Part shown: piece by piece, positions 18,270-26,300 of the stretch | How the letters are laid out: each line of letters opens with the position of its first letter | Numbering within the stretch: the stretch's first letter is position 1 | Assembly (NCBI RefSeq): GCF_024652905.1 | Contig: NZ_CP102428.1 | Coordinates: forward strand, 4,448,001 to 4,512,000 | DNA: 64,000 nt | Origin: Pseudomonas oryzihabitans | GTDB lineage: Bacteria; Pseudomonadota; Gammaproteobacteria; Pseudomonadales; Pseudomonadaceae | Direction of reading: 5' to 3' | Translations under genes and position numbers: made by a program | Notes under the pieces: generated by a model | Told to the model about the DNA's origin: nothing | The model's database searches: none | What the model saw: the letters and a program-made list of their open reading frames with translations, nothing else

Positions 18270-20702
18270 ATGCCCGTCCGCTTCGTCCGTCCGCTGCTCT
18301 GTTCCGCCAGCTTTCTGCTGACCCCCCTGGCGTCTGCCCTGGAGGCCCCTGGCGCCCCCGGTGCCACGCCCTTCTGGTCCTATTCCGGCAAGACCGGCAT
18401 CGGCACCAGCTACGAGGCCTATCGCGACGGCGCCTATAGCGACCAGGCCAGCACCAGCCGCGTCTCGCGGGTGTGGTTCTCCCTGGCCCAGGGCGTGGTC
18501 ACCGAGACCATGCAGGGTCTTATCCATGAGGCGCAGCTGCGCGAGATGCAGCTGGTGATCCGCGGGCCCGACTTCACCCACCTGGAGCGCGACGACACCG
18601 ACAGCCGCATCGAATACCTGGCCACCGATGCCGCCGGCCGGCCCACCTCGCTGGCCTACAAGATCGTCAACCGCGACCGCCAGGGCCGCTACGAGATCGA
18701 GAAGCACGTCTTCACCGACCCGGACCAGGACACCCTGGTCATGCGTGTCATCTTTCGCAGCCAGGACCCACGCATCCAGCCCTATCTCTATGTCGATCCG
18801 GCGCTGGCCAACAGCGGTAGCCACGACCGCGCCGCGGTGAAGGATGGGGTGCTCTACGCCAGCGAAGGCGAGCACGCCCTGGTGGTGAAGGCCAGCCAGC
18901 CGCTGCAGACGCCCACCGTGGGCTTCTTCGGCAGCTCCGACGGCCTCGACGACCTGCGCCGTAACGGCAAGCTGACCCAGCTCTACAACAGCACCGGCGA
19001 CCAGGCCGGCAACGTCGCCATGCTGGCCAAGCTGCCGCTCAAGGGCGCCGAGACCACCCTGGACGTGGTAGTAGGCTTCGGCGCCAATCCGCGCCAGGCC
19101 GAGGCGGCGGCGGATGCCACCCTGACCCGCGGTTATCAAAAGGTGCTGGCCCACTACAACGGCGAGGGCGACGCCATCGGCTGGCAGGACTACCTGGCCG
19201 GTCTCGACCAGCTGCCGCGCCTGCAGGCCCAGGCCGGCGACGGCGGCAAGCTGGTCAACGCCAGCGCCCTGGTGCTCAAGGCCCAGGAGGACAAGACCCA
19301 CGCCGGCGCCCTGATCGCCTCGCTGTCCAATCCCTGGGGCGAAACGGTGCCGGCGGGCAAGGGCACCACCGGCTACAAGGCGGTCTGGCCACGGGACTTC
19401 TACCAGTGCGCCATGGCGCTGCTGGCGCTGGGTGACCGGCAGACGCCCAAGGTCGCCTTCAGTTACCTCAAGCAGGTGCAGGTGGATGCCAATACCGCGC
19501 ACAAGCCGGCTGACAGCTCCGCCTTCATCCATCAGCAGAAACGGGGCGACGAGGTACGGGCACCGGGCGCCACCGGTTGGTTCCTGCAGAAGACCCACGT
19601 CGACGGCACCATCGAATGGGTCGGCGTGCAGCTCGACCAGACCGCCATGCCGATCATGCTCGGCTATCGCCTCTGGCAGGGCGGCCTGCTCGGCGACGCC
19701 GAGATCGATCGCTGGTACCGCGACATGCTCAGGCCCGCGGCGGATTTCCTCGCCCGCGACAGCCAGGTCAACCTGGGCTGGAACACCTGGCAGGTCAAGC
19801 CGCCGCAGACCCAGCAGGAGCGCTGGGAAGAGCAGTGGGGCTATTCGCCATCCACCACCGCGGCGGTGATCGCCGGTCTCGCCACCGCCAGCGAGCTGGC
19901 GCGCCATGCCGGCGACGAGGCCAATGCCAGCCGTTACCGCGAGACCGCCCGGCGCTATTCCGGCCAGGTCGAAAAGACCATGGCCACCACCCAGGGCAGC
20001 CTGGGCGCCGGCAACTACTACCTGCGCATCACCCAGAACGACGATCCCAATGACAAGGGCACGCTGGTGGACAACAACAGTCGTCCGGGCCTGCCGGAGG
20101 ACCAGGTGCTGGACGCCGGCTTCCTCGAACTGGTGCGCTACGGCGTGCGGCCGGCCAGCGATCCCCTGGTACAGAAGAGCCTGGCGGTGCTGGACGACGA
20201 AGGCCTGCCGGAGAATCTGCGGGTCAAGTACAGCTTCCAGTACCCCGGCGTCACCGGCACCTTCCCCGGCTGGCGGCGCTACGGCAACGACGGCTATGGC
20301 GAGAGCGAAAGCTCCGGCATCAATTTCCCGGCCACCGAGCAGCCGGTGCCCAACTCGGGGCTGCGTGGCCGGGTCTGGCCGATCTTCACCGGCGAGCGCG
20401 GCCATTACGAGTTGGCGCGCCTGGTCCTGCAGGGCAAGCCGGACCCGGCGGCGCTGGGCAAGCTGCGTGACACCTACGTCCGCGGCCTGGAGCTGTTCGC
20501 CAACGCCGGCCTGATGCTGCCCGAGCAGGTCTGGGATGGCGTGGGCGACAACCGGCGCCACGGCTACCAGATGGGTCAGGGCACCGATTCGGCGACGCCG
20601 CTGGCCTGGTCCCACGCCGAATACGTGAAGCTGCTGCGCTCCCTGGCGGACGGCCAGGTGTGGGATCACTACCCGGTGGTGGCGCGGGCACTCGCGCCCT
20701 GA
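18270..20702 (+). CDS. Secreted GH15 glucoamylase / glucodextranase-like enzyme
   Basis: An 810-residue protein with a signal peptide (about residues 1-23, ending ASALEA). An N-terminal beta-sandwich (about 25-280) precedes the (alpha/alpha)6 catalytic barrel. Motifs include YKAVWPRDFYQCAMALLALG near 370, the general-acid region QERWEEQWGYSPST near 515 and the general-base region ATPLAWSHAEY near 780. It should release glucose from the non-reducing ends of alpha-glucans in the periplasm or outside. The ribosome site is weak. No other glycan gene is adjacent. Confidence 0.9.
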   Translation: MPVRFVRPLLCSASFLLTPLASALEAPGAPGATPFWSYSGKTGIGTSYEAYRDGAYSDQASTSRVSRVWFSLAQGVVTETMQGLIHEAQLREMQLVIRGPDFTHLERDDTDSRIEYLATDAAGRPTSLAYKIVNRDRQGRYEIEKHVFTDPDQDTLVMRVIFRSQDPRIQPYLYVDPALANSGSHDRAAVKDGVLYASEGEHALVVKASQPLQTPTVGFFGSSDGLDDLRRNGKLTQLYNSTGDQAGNVAMLAKLPLKGAETTLDVVVGFGANPRQAEAAADATLTRGYQKVLAHYNGEGDAIGWQDYLAGLDQLPRLQAQAGDGGKLVNASALVLKAQEDKTHAGALIASLSNPWGETVPAGKGTTGYKAVWPRDFYQCAMALLALGDRQTPKVAFSYLKQVQVDANTAHKPADSSAFIHQQKRGDEVRAPGATGWFLQKTHVDGTIEWVGVQLDQTAMPIMLGYRLWQGGLLGDAEIDRWYRDMLRPAADFLARDSQVNLGWNTWQVKPPQTQQERWEEQWGYSPSTTAAVIAGLATASELARHAGDEANASRYRETARRYSGQVEKTMATTQGSLGAGNYYLRITQNDDPNDKGTLVDNNSRPGLPEDQVLDAGFLELVRYGVRPASDPLVQKSLAVLDDEGLPENLRVKYSFQYPGVTGTFPGWRRYGNDGYGESESSGINFPATEQPVPNSGLRGRVWPIFTGERGHYELARLVLQGKPDPAALGKLRDTYVRGLELFANAGLMLPEQVWDGVGDNRRHGYQMGQGTDSATPLAWSHAEYVKLLRSLADGQVWDHYPVVARALAP

Positions 20703-20716
20703 AGCAAGCCAGTTGT

Positions 20717-20749
20717 CGGATCGCGAGCGCTGTTAGCGCTTGCGATCCG
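20717..20749. terminator. Bidirectional terminator hairpin between convergent genes
   Basis: Arms CGGATCGCGAGCGCT (20717-20731) and AGCGCTTGCGATCCG (20735-20749) pair at 14 of 15 positions around a 3-base loop. The HEPN gene's TAA stop (20735-20733) lies in the loop and second arm. No long T-run follows. Confidence 0.7.
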
Positions 20750-21185
20750 ATAGCAGCTCTGGTCGATTTTGCTTCAGCCAATGCGTGACGTGCTGGAGCA
20801 GGACCTCGGCCTGCTGCAAGGCCTCCTGAGCCATCGAATCGCTGACTAGATCGCCCGAGTAGTCGATGACGTTGCGTTGCTTGCGCAAGGTATCCAGTAC
20901 CAACATCGTCGATGTATCAAGCTCGACGGTCCGGGGCAGTGACTGGATCATGGTCTGATGGTGACCGGGGCGGCTAGTCAGGGTCCGATAGCCATTGGCC
21001 TGAAGCGCTGCGTTCGCGCCCTGCATGATTGCCTTGTAGGCCAGATCGAAGCGGCTTTCGCTGCTCAGTATTGGCAGACACGCATCGGTCAAGCTACGTT
21101 GCGCTGCCTCCAGCAAGCGCTGGATGCTCGCAGGGTCCGGTGTGATCGCCTCAAGACTCTTGCCGAGCAGATTATCCAGGGTCAT
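20733..21185 (-). CDS. HEPN domain protein, probable toxin partner of the adjacent nucleotidyltransferase
   Basis: A 150-residue all-helical protein. The C-terminal half has the HEPN-like segment LRKQRNVIDYSGDLVS near residues 107-122. Canonical HEPN ribonucleases carry R-x4-6-H, but here the position reads R-N-V-I-D-Y, so the catalytic histidine is missing or replaced. The gene overlaps the 3' end of the nucleotidyltransferase gene by 14 bases, implying translational coupling. Its base composition is clearly less GC-rich than its neighbours, consistent with transfer. The role as a toxin is inferred from the gene pair. Confidence 0.75.
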   Translation of the reverse strand: MTLDNLLGKSLEAITPDPASIQRLLEAAQRSLTDACLPILSSESRFDLAYKAIMQGANAALQANGYRTLTSRPGHHQTMIQSLPRTVELDTSTMLVLDTLRKQRNVIDYSGDLVSDSMAQEALQQAEVLLQHVTHWLKQNRPELLSDRKR

Positions 21186-21774
21186 CTGTCCTTCCTTGTG
21201 ACAGGTACGAAGCGTCGCCGATGACGAACACCTTGGGCTTTTCCAGCAAGTCCGTGATGAAGGCTCCTCCTTCCGCCAACAGCCTCTGCCATTCCTCTCG
21301 CTGGTATACCTTGGGATTGATCTCGCGCCCAAGCGTCTCCTGACAGGGATAGAGCACTGCCACTACCTCGCGGAAGGTCACGGTACCCAGGATCATGAGG
21401 TCAATATCGCTTCCAGCGCTTGCTTTGCCGCTAGCCATCGAGCCGAAGACGAAAGCTGCCGATATTCGGTCTGCAATGGGGCTCAGCGCCTCGGCCAGAA
21501 TATCGGTCAGGCCACTGGTCTTGCGCAAGATGCTCGCCAGCTCTTCGAAGATGGGGCACTCCCGATTGGCGCGATAGTGCTGTTGATTACCCACGCGCGT
21601 CTTCACGGCCAGACCTGCCGCGACCAGCTTGACGAGCTCACGGCTCAGGGTGCCAGACTGGGTCTCGGTCAAGCGCGCGATTTCGCGCTGATGGTAGCTG
21701 CTCTCCGGATGGAGCAGAAGAAGTGCCAGGACCTTGCGGCGATAGTCGGGAAATAGAACGGAAGCAAGGGACAT
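21172..21774 (-). CDS. Winged-helix / MNT nucleotidyltransferase fusion, probable antitoxin
   Basis: A 200-residue protein. An N-terminal winged helix (about residues 10-75: YHQREIARLTETQSGTLSRE) is joined to a minimal nucleotidyltransferase domain. The GS-x10-DxD signature FGSMASGKASAGSDIDLMIL lies near residues 110-129. MNT antitoxins such as MntA AMPylate their HEPN partner. The fused DNA-binding domain makes autoregulation likely, and a large dyad lies immediately upstream. It is transcribed first in a two-gene operon with the HEPN gene. Confidence 0.83.
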   Translation of the reverse strand: MSLASVLFPDYRRKVLALLLLHPESSYHQREIARLTETQSGTLSRELVKLVAAGLAVKTRVGNQQHYRANRECPIFEELASILRKTSGLTDILAEALSPIADRISAAFVFGSMASGKASAGSDIDLMILGTVTFREVVAVLYPCQETLGREINPKVYQREEWQRLLAEGGAFITDLLEKPKVFVIGDASYLSQGRTDDPG

Positions 21775-21784
21775 AAGAATTTTT

Positions 21785-21826
21785 TTGCTGCCTTTTGGGC
21801 TGCAATTGAAGCCTAAAAGGCAGCAA
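21785..21826 (-). promoter_or_regulatory. Large dyad operator upstream of the nucleotidyltransferase/HEPN operon
   Basis: Arms TTGCTGCCTTTTGGGC (21785-21800) and GCCTAAAAGGCAGCAA (21811-21826) are inverted repeats matching at 15 of 16 positions with a 10-base AT-rich spacer. Each arm also contains a smaller GCC-N5-GGC palindrome, so two dimers could bind 26 bp apart. It ends 10 bases before the start codon, so bound protein would block transcription or initiation. The remaining 340 bases up to 22169 show no gene. Confidence 0.65.
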
Positions 21827-22169
21827 ACAACCAGTGTGATTGCCCTTGGTGTATTCCAGCGCCTGAACAGCCGACCAACGGTAGCGCGTTACTAATGCCC
21901 GTGCCAGGGCTGCTGACCCAGGGCAGCGAAACGTTGAACCCAAGGGAACGCCTGTAACAAGACTTGTCTGATGGGCGTTCTCGCGCTTAGCTGAGGCAGC
22001 GGATCCTTCCGCTCGCCGCGTTTCTCCTCTCTTTCCGGTCCCTCTGCCCTCGGTCGCGTACCGCGCGGTAGCGTGTCCGGCTGTCACGGTTTTCTCTCGC
22101 TCGCTCCGGCGACCGCTCCGGCGGTCTGGGGGCGAGTCTTTGCCGGTTCCTGTCAAGAAGGTCACGGAT

Positions 22170-23315
22170 ATGACTGACGTCGCTCTCCCCATCGCCCTTT
22201 ACCTGGGCACCTTGGTGTTGCTGGCCTTCGCCCTGCGCCGCAGCCCGCTGCTCACCCAGGAGACCCTGGCGCGCTCCTCGCCGCTGGATGCCCTGCGCGG
22301 CATTCTCGCCACCGCCGTGGTCTGCCTGCATTTCGTGCTGACCTATCATCTCAAGGCCGAGGGTCAGTGGCGCGAACCCGACAGCGATCTGCTCTACAAC
22401 ATGGGCGTGGTGCCGGTGTCGCTGTTCTTCATGATCACCGGCTACCTGTTCTTCGGAAAGGTCTACCGGCGCACGCCGGACTGGGGCGAGCTGCTCCGTT
22501 CACGGGTACTGCGGGTGATGCCGCTGTACCTCTGCGTGGTGGCCGTGGTGGTGCTCTTCACCCTGATCCGCACCCACTTCGTCATCGCCGACGGCCAGCA
22601 CTTCATGCTCGAACTGCTCAGCTGGGAGCTGTTTTCCGGCTTCAGTCTCAACGGCCTGGAGGAAAGCGGCTGGATGACCGCCGGCGCCCACTGGACGCTG
22701 CGCTACGAGGCGCTGTTCTATCTGGCGCTGCCGATCATCGCCGCGCTGTTCAACCGCCGCGGTTTCGGGCTGCCGCTGCTGGTCTCGGTGCTGCTGGTGG
22801 GCGGGCTGGTCGCCGCCGGCTATCACTATCAGGTACTAGGCGCGCGCTTCGGGCTGCTGTTCCTGCTGGGATTCCTGCCGGTGTTCGTCAAGGTTCATCT
22901 GCCGGGCCTGCTGGCGCGGCTGCGTACGCCCCTGGTGGCGGCGCTGTCGCTGGCGCTGGTGGGCTACGCCATGACCCAGCCGGACTACAGCCTCAGGCAG
23001 ATGCTCGCGCTGGGCTTGCCCTTCGCCGCCATGGCCGCCGGCAACGATCTCTTCGGCCTCCTGCGCAGTCGCGGTCTCAAGGTGCTGGGCGAGATCAGCT
23101 ACAGCCTCTATCTCACCCACGGCCTGCTGCTCTATGGCCTCTTCACCCTGCTCAACCTCGGCTCGGTCGAGACCCTGGGCACGCTCGGCTTCATGGCGCT
23201 GCTGCCACCGGTGCTGGTGCTCGCCTGTCTGCTGTCGATGCTCAGCTACCGCTGGATCGAGCGTCCGCTGATGCATCTGGGAAGGGCGCCGCGGCGTCAG
23301 CAAGTCCCCGCGTAG
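22170..23315 (+). CDS. Acyltransferase family 3 (OafA/YrhL-like) membrane protein
   Basis: A 381-residue protein with about ten hydrophobic helices. The acyltransferase-3 signature PLDALRGILATAVVCLHF is near residues 38-55, including the conserved histidine. It ends with YRWIERPL, the usual C-terminal motif. These enzymes O-acetylate surface polysaccharides or other glycans. The start is set by ATG 22170 with AAGAAGG upstream. It converges with, and overlaps by 74 bases, the sirtuin gene. No polysaccharide genes are nearby. Confidence 0.85.
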   Translation: MTDVALPIALYLGTLVLLAFALRRSPLLTQETLARSSPLDALRGILATAVVCLHFVLTYHLKAEGQWREPDSDLLYNMGVVPVSLFFMITGYLFFGKVYRRTPDWGELLRSRVLRVMPLYLCVVAVVVLFTLIRTHFVIADGQHFMLELLSWELFSGFSLNGLEESGWMTAGAHWTLRYEALFYLALPIIAALFNRRGFGLPLLVSVLLVGGLVAAGYHYQVLGARFGLLFLLGFLPVFVKVHLPGLLARLRTPLVAALSLALVGYAMTQPDYSLRQMLALGLPFAAMAAGNDLFGLLRSRGLKVLGEISYSLYLTHGLLLYGLFTLLNLGSVETLGTLGFMALLPPVLVLACLLSMLSYRWIERPLMHLGRAPRRQQVPA

Positions 23316-24147
23316 GGGGAGGCGCCGCGGCTGCAGGATACTCCAGCAGAAAGGCGAGGGCCTGGGCGCAGGAGGCCTCCACCTTGAGGTTCAGCAACTC
23401 GTCCGCCCGGGTCCGGCCATAGCCCAGGGCGGCGATGGGCAGCCCGGCGCGGGCTGCTGCCTGGGCGAAGCGAAAGCCCGAATAGACCATCAGCGAGGAG
23501 CCCACCACCAGCAGCGCATCGGCGCGGCCCAGGTGGGCGAAGGCGCGCTCCACCCGCGCGCCGGGCACGTGTTCGCCAAAGAACACCACGTCCGGTTTGA
23601 GCAGGGCGCCGCAGCGCGGGCAATCCGGCACGCGAAAACTCATGAAGTCGACGCCTTCCAGATCGGCATCGCCATCCGGCGCGGTAGCCGCGTCCAGCTG
23701 CAGCCAGTCGCCATTGAGTTCGCCCAGCCATTGCTGGAATTCCTGGCGCGGCAGGCGCAGCTCGCAACCCAGGCAGCGGATCTGGTCGAGACGGCCGTGC
23801 AGGTCGATCACCGCCTCGCTGCCGGCGGCCTGGTGCAGGCGATCGACGTTCTGGGTCAGCAGCATCTCCACCTGGCCGCGCCGCTCCAGGGCCGCCAGGG
23901 CCTGGTGGGTGGCATTGGGCCGCGCCTGGCAGAAGCGCGGCCAGCCGATCAGGCTGCGTGCCCAGTAGCGGCGGCGCAAGAGCTCGTCGCCGACGAAGGC
24001 CTGCAGGGTGACCGGTTGCGGGCGCTTCCAGGCGCCGTCGCGGTCGCGGTAGTCGGGAATGCCGGAATCGGTGCTGCAACCGGCACCGGTGAGCAGGAAG
24101 ATCCGCTCGTGCCGGGCGATAAAGGACTGAAGCTCGGGCAGGGACAT
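23242..24147 (-). CDS. Sirtuin family NAD-dependent deacylase
   Basis: A 301-residue protein with the Rossmann motif GAGCSTDSGIPDYRD near residue 20, TQNVDRLHQAAGS near 110 and the catalytic DLHGRL near 128. Zinc-binding cysteines lie in CLGC and CPRCG. It should remove acyl groups from protein lysines using NAD. The last about 30 residues are a Pro/Ala-rich tail that reads antisense through the end of the acyltransferase gene and is probably not part of the fold. The ribosome site CCAGGTG supports the ATG. Confidence 0.88.
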   Translation of the reverse strand: MSLPELQSFIARHERIFLLTGAGCSTDSGIPDYRDRDGAWKRPQPVTLQAFVGDELLRRRYWARSLIGWPRFCQARPNATHQALAALERRGQVEMLLTQNVDRLHQAAGSEAVIDLHGRLDQIRCLGCELRLPRQEFQQWLGELNGDWLQLDAATAPDGDADLEGVDFMSFRVPDCPRCGALLKPDVVFFGEHVPGARVERAFAHLGRADALLVVGSSLMVYSGFRFAQAAARAGLPIAALGYGRTRADELLNLKVEASCAQALAFLLEYPAAAAPPPTRGLADAAAPFPDASADARSSGS

Positions 24148-24251
24148 CGGGCACCTGGAGTTGCGGACGATACCCCCAGCTTGGAAAGGGTTATGCCGGG
24201 AGGCAAGCCGCAGCTGACGAACGTCCTGTCCGTCGTGCGGCGCTAGCCGGT

Positions 24252-24701
24252 CTAGTAGACCGGGACGTAGATGTAGATCTGCGAATCCTGGGCGTCCACG
24301 CCGGTGAAGGCCTCCGTGTAGTGCTCGAAGCAGGCGCCTGGACGCGGTTGCAGGCCACGGGCGGGGAGCAGTTCGGCGAACAGCCGACCCAGGCTCTTGG
24401 CCACGCTGGGCGCGGTGCCCAGGTGCACGTAGCGCGCATAGCGGCCTTCCGGCAGTTCCTGGCGCACCATGCCGGCGGGCAGGGGGGCGCCCGGGGTGGT
24501 GGCCACCGCGGCCAGGTAGTGCATGGTGCCGGCCTGGCGCCAGCTCAGGCCATACCATTCGGCGTCGCCTTCGCGCCCGGTGATCTCCCCGGCGCGGTCG
24601 GCGAAGCGCCGCCAGAGGGCGGCGATGTCTTCGCCCTGGCCAGGCTCGAACAGCAGACCGGTCACTTCCAGGGCGGGATGGTCGACGATTTCCAGCGACA
24701 T
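24252..24701 (-). CDS. GyrI-like effector-binding domain protein
   Basis: A 149-residue single-domain protein with the GyrI-like/AraC effector-binding fold. VVDHPALEV-type opening, GMVRQELPEGRYARYVHLG near residues 78-95 and the closing SQIYIYVPVY are typical. Stand-alone members bind small hydrophobic or cationic ligands or hydrolyse reactive compounds. There is no DNA-binding domain. It sits between the sirtuin and bdcR genes on the same strand but with gaps of about 100 and 180 bases, so co-transcription is unlikely. Confidence 0.8.
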   Translation of the reverse strand: MSLEIVDHPALEVTGLLFEPGQGEDIAALWRRFADRAGEITGREGDAEWYGLSWRQAGTMHYLAAVATTPGAPLPAGMVRQELPEGRYARYVHLGTAPSVAKSLGRLFAELLPARGLQPRPGACFEHYTEAFTGVDAQDSQIYIYVPVY

Positions 24702-24880
24702 GGGACAGACTCTCTCGAAGATGCGATGAAGGCCGCCACCTTACTCCAGCGGCGCCCTGCGGTCAGCCAGGGCAGGACATAAGCGGGTCAGGCGAATGGT
24801 CGCAGCGTACTCGTGTGGCCCTCTTCACCTCACCCACTGTCCTTTGCGTGGCCTCGAATGCGGCGGCCCTGGCCAGCGGT

Positions 24881-25480
24881 TCAGCCGTCCGCAGCAAGCG
24901 TCTGGTTCAGGGCCAGGCCGGCCAGACGCGCGCTGGCCAGCAGGCGTTCCAGGCTCTGGCCATGCCGCGCGCTGGCGGACAGGCCGGCCATGGTGGTGAC
25001 GACGAAATCGGTCAGCTCTCGCGCCTGCTGTGGCCGGCGTGTGGCGATGTGGGCATGGATGAGTGCCTGGGCTGCCTGGTGGTAGCCGTCCGCTGCCGTA
25101 CGGGCCTGTAGATCGTCGCTATGGGTACCTTCCAGCACCAGGCAGCCGGCGGCCTGCGGATCGGCCGCGTAGTTGCGCGCCGCCGCTTCCAGCACCTGCG
25201 TCAGGGCCACGGCCAGCGGCTGGTCGGTCTCCAGGATCTGTCGCAGCAGCAGCGCACCGTTCGCGACATAGCGCTCCAGCACCTTGCTATACAACGCGAC
25301 CTTGCTGCCGAAGGCTGCATAGAAGCTGGGTGGCTTGATCCCGAATGCCTGGGTCAGATCGGCGACGCTCACGCCGTCATAGCCCTTTTCATGGAACAGG
25401 CGTTGCGCCTGGGCCACAGCCGCATCCGGATCGAAGCGGCGCGGGCGACCACGGGTGCCAGATTTATTTGTAGCGTTCAT
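24881..25480 (-). CDS. bdcR: TetR family repressor BdcR
   Basis: A 199-residue protein with an N-terminal TetR helix-turn-helix (GYDGVSVADLTQAFGIKPPSFYAAF, read in part, about residues 33-57). It is divergent from a very close BdcA homologue, the same arrangement as bdcR-bdcA in E. coli. A copy of the operator TGTAGCRTTCAYTACA overlaps its own start codon, indicating autoregulation. Confidence 0.87.
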   Translation of the reverse strand: MNATNKSGTRGRPRRFDPDAAVAQAQRLFHEKGYDGVSVADLTQAFGIKPPSFYAAFGSKVALYSKVLERYVANGALLLRQILETDQPLAVALTQVLEAAARNYAADPQAAGCLVLEGTHSDDLQARTAADGYHQAAQALIHAHIATRRPQQARELTDFVVTTMAGLSASARHGQSLERLLASARLAGLALNQTLAADG

Positions 25481-25484
25481 TACA
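25469..25484. promoter_or_regulatory. BdcR operator 1 (over the bdcR start)
   Basis: TGTAGCGTTCATTACA, a near-palindrome with the bdcR start codon (25480-25478) inside it. It matches operator 2 at 14 of 16 positions. Position and identity suggest repression of bdcR by its own product. Confidence 0.7.
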
Positions 25485-25492
25485 AAAATACT

Positions 25493-25533
25493 TTGACAGG
25501 GGGCGAGTGAGGTTTATTGTAGCATTCACTACA
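25493..25533 (+). promoter_or_regulatory. bdcA promoter with BdcR operator 2
   Basis: A -35 TTGACA (25493-25498) is followed after 16 bases by TATTGT (25515-25520). Operator TGTAG-CATTCA-CTACA (25518-25533) overlaps the -10 end, so bound repressor would block RNA polymerase. A strong ribosome site GGGAGG precedes the bdcA start at 25553. Confidence 0.72.
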
Positions 25534-25552
25534 TTAATCGGGAGGTACGGTC

Positions 25553-26266
25553 ATGACGAATTTTGCAGGCAAGTCGGTGCTGGTCCTGGGAGGCAGTCGC
25601 GGCATAGGTGCGGCCATCGTGCGGCGCTTCGCCGCCGAGGGTGCCCGGGTGATCTTCACCTATTCCAGCTCGAAGGACGCCGCCCAGGCGCTGGCCGCGG
25701 AAACGGGCAGCACCGCCGAGGCGACCGACAGTGCCAATCGTGATGCCGTGATCGCCCGGGTCCGCGACAGCGGCCCCCTGGATGTGCTGGTGGTGAATTC
25801 CGGCGTAGCGCTGTTCGGCGATGCCCTGGAGCAGGACCCGGACGCCGTCGACCGCCTGTTCAGCATCAACGTGCAGGCGCCCTATCACGCAGCGGTGGAA
25901 GCCGCGCGGCAGATGCCCGTGGGCGGGCGGATCATCGTGATCGGCTCGGTGAACGGCGATCGTATGCCGGTCCCCGGCCTGGCCGCCTATGCCGTGAGCA
26001 AGTCCGCCCTGCAGGGACTGGCCCGCGGCCTGGCGCGGGATTTCGGCCCGCGCGGCATCACCGTCAACGTGGTGCAGCCGGGCCCCATCGATACCGAGAT
26101 GAACCCGGCCGATGGCCCCATGAAGGAGCTGATGCACAGCTTCATGGCGATCAAGCGCCATGGCAGCGCCGACGAGGTGGCCGGCATGGTGGCCTGGCTG
26201 GCCGGCCCCGAGGCTGGCTTCGTCACCGGCGCCATGCACACCATAGACGGGGCCTTCGGCGCCTGA
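25553..26266 (+). CDS. bdcA: BdcA, short-chain dehydrogenase linked to c-di-GMP binding and biofilm dispersal
   Basis: A 237-residue SDR with the cofactor motif GGSRGIG at residues about 12-18 and the catalytic YAVSK near 147. It ends FVTGAMHTIDGAFGA. From memory the sequence is very similar to E. coli BdcA along its whole length, including NGDRMPV and LARDFGPRGITVNVVQPGPI. E. coli BdcA sequesters c-di-GMP and promotes dispersal. Regulation by the divergent bdcR is supported by two matching operators. Confidence 0.88.
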   Translation: MTNFAGKSVLVLGGSRGIGAAIVRRFAAEGARVIFTYSSSKDAAQALAAETGSTAEATDSANRDAVIARVRDSGPLDVLVVNSGVALFGDALEQDPDAVDRLFSINVQAPYHAAVEAARQMPVGGRIIVIGSVNGDRMPVPGLAAYAVSKSALQGLARGLARDFGPRGITVNVVQPGPIDTEMNPADGPMKELMHSFMAIKRHGSADEVAGMVAWLAGPEAGFVTGAMHTIDGAFGA

Positions 26267-26300
26267 TCGTCCGCCACAGGCGCCACTCGCGGCGGCAGCT

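Noticed and set aside
20733-21774. Classical MntA/HepT system
   Set aside because: The HEPN protein lacks the canonical R-x4-6-H motif and the MNT protein carries an extra DNA-binding domain, so I report it as a variant.
22140-23315. TTG start for the acyltransferase
   Set aside because: ATG 22170 has a proper AAGAAGG site and matches the family N-terminus.
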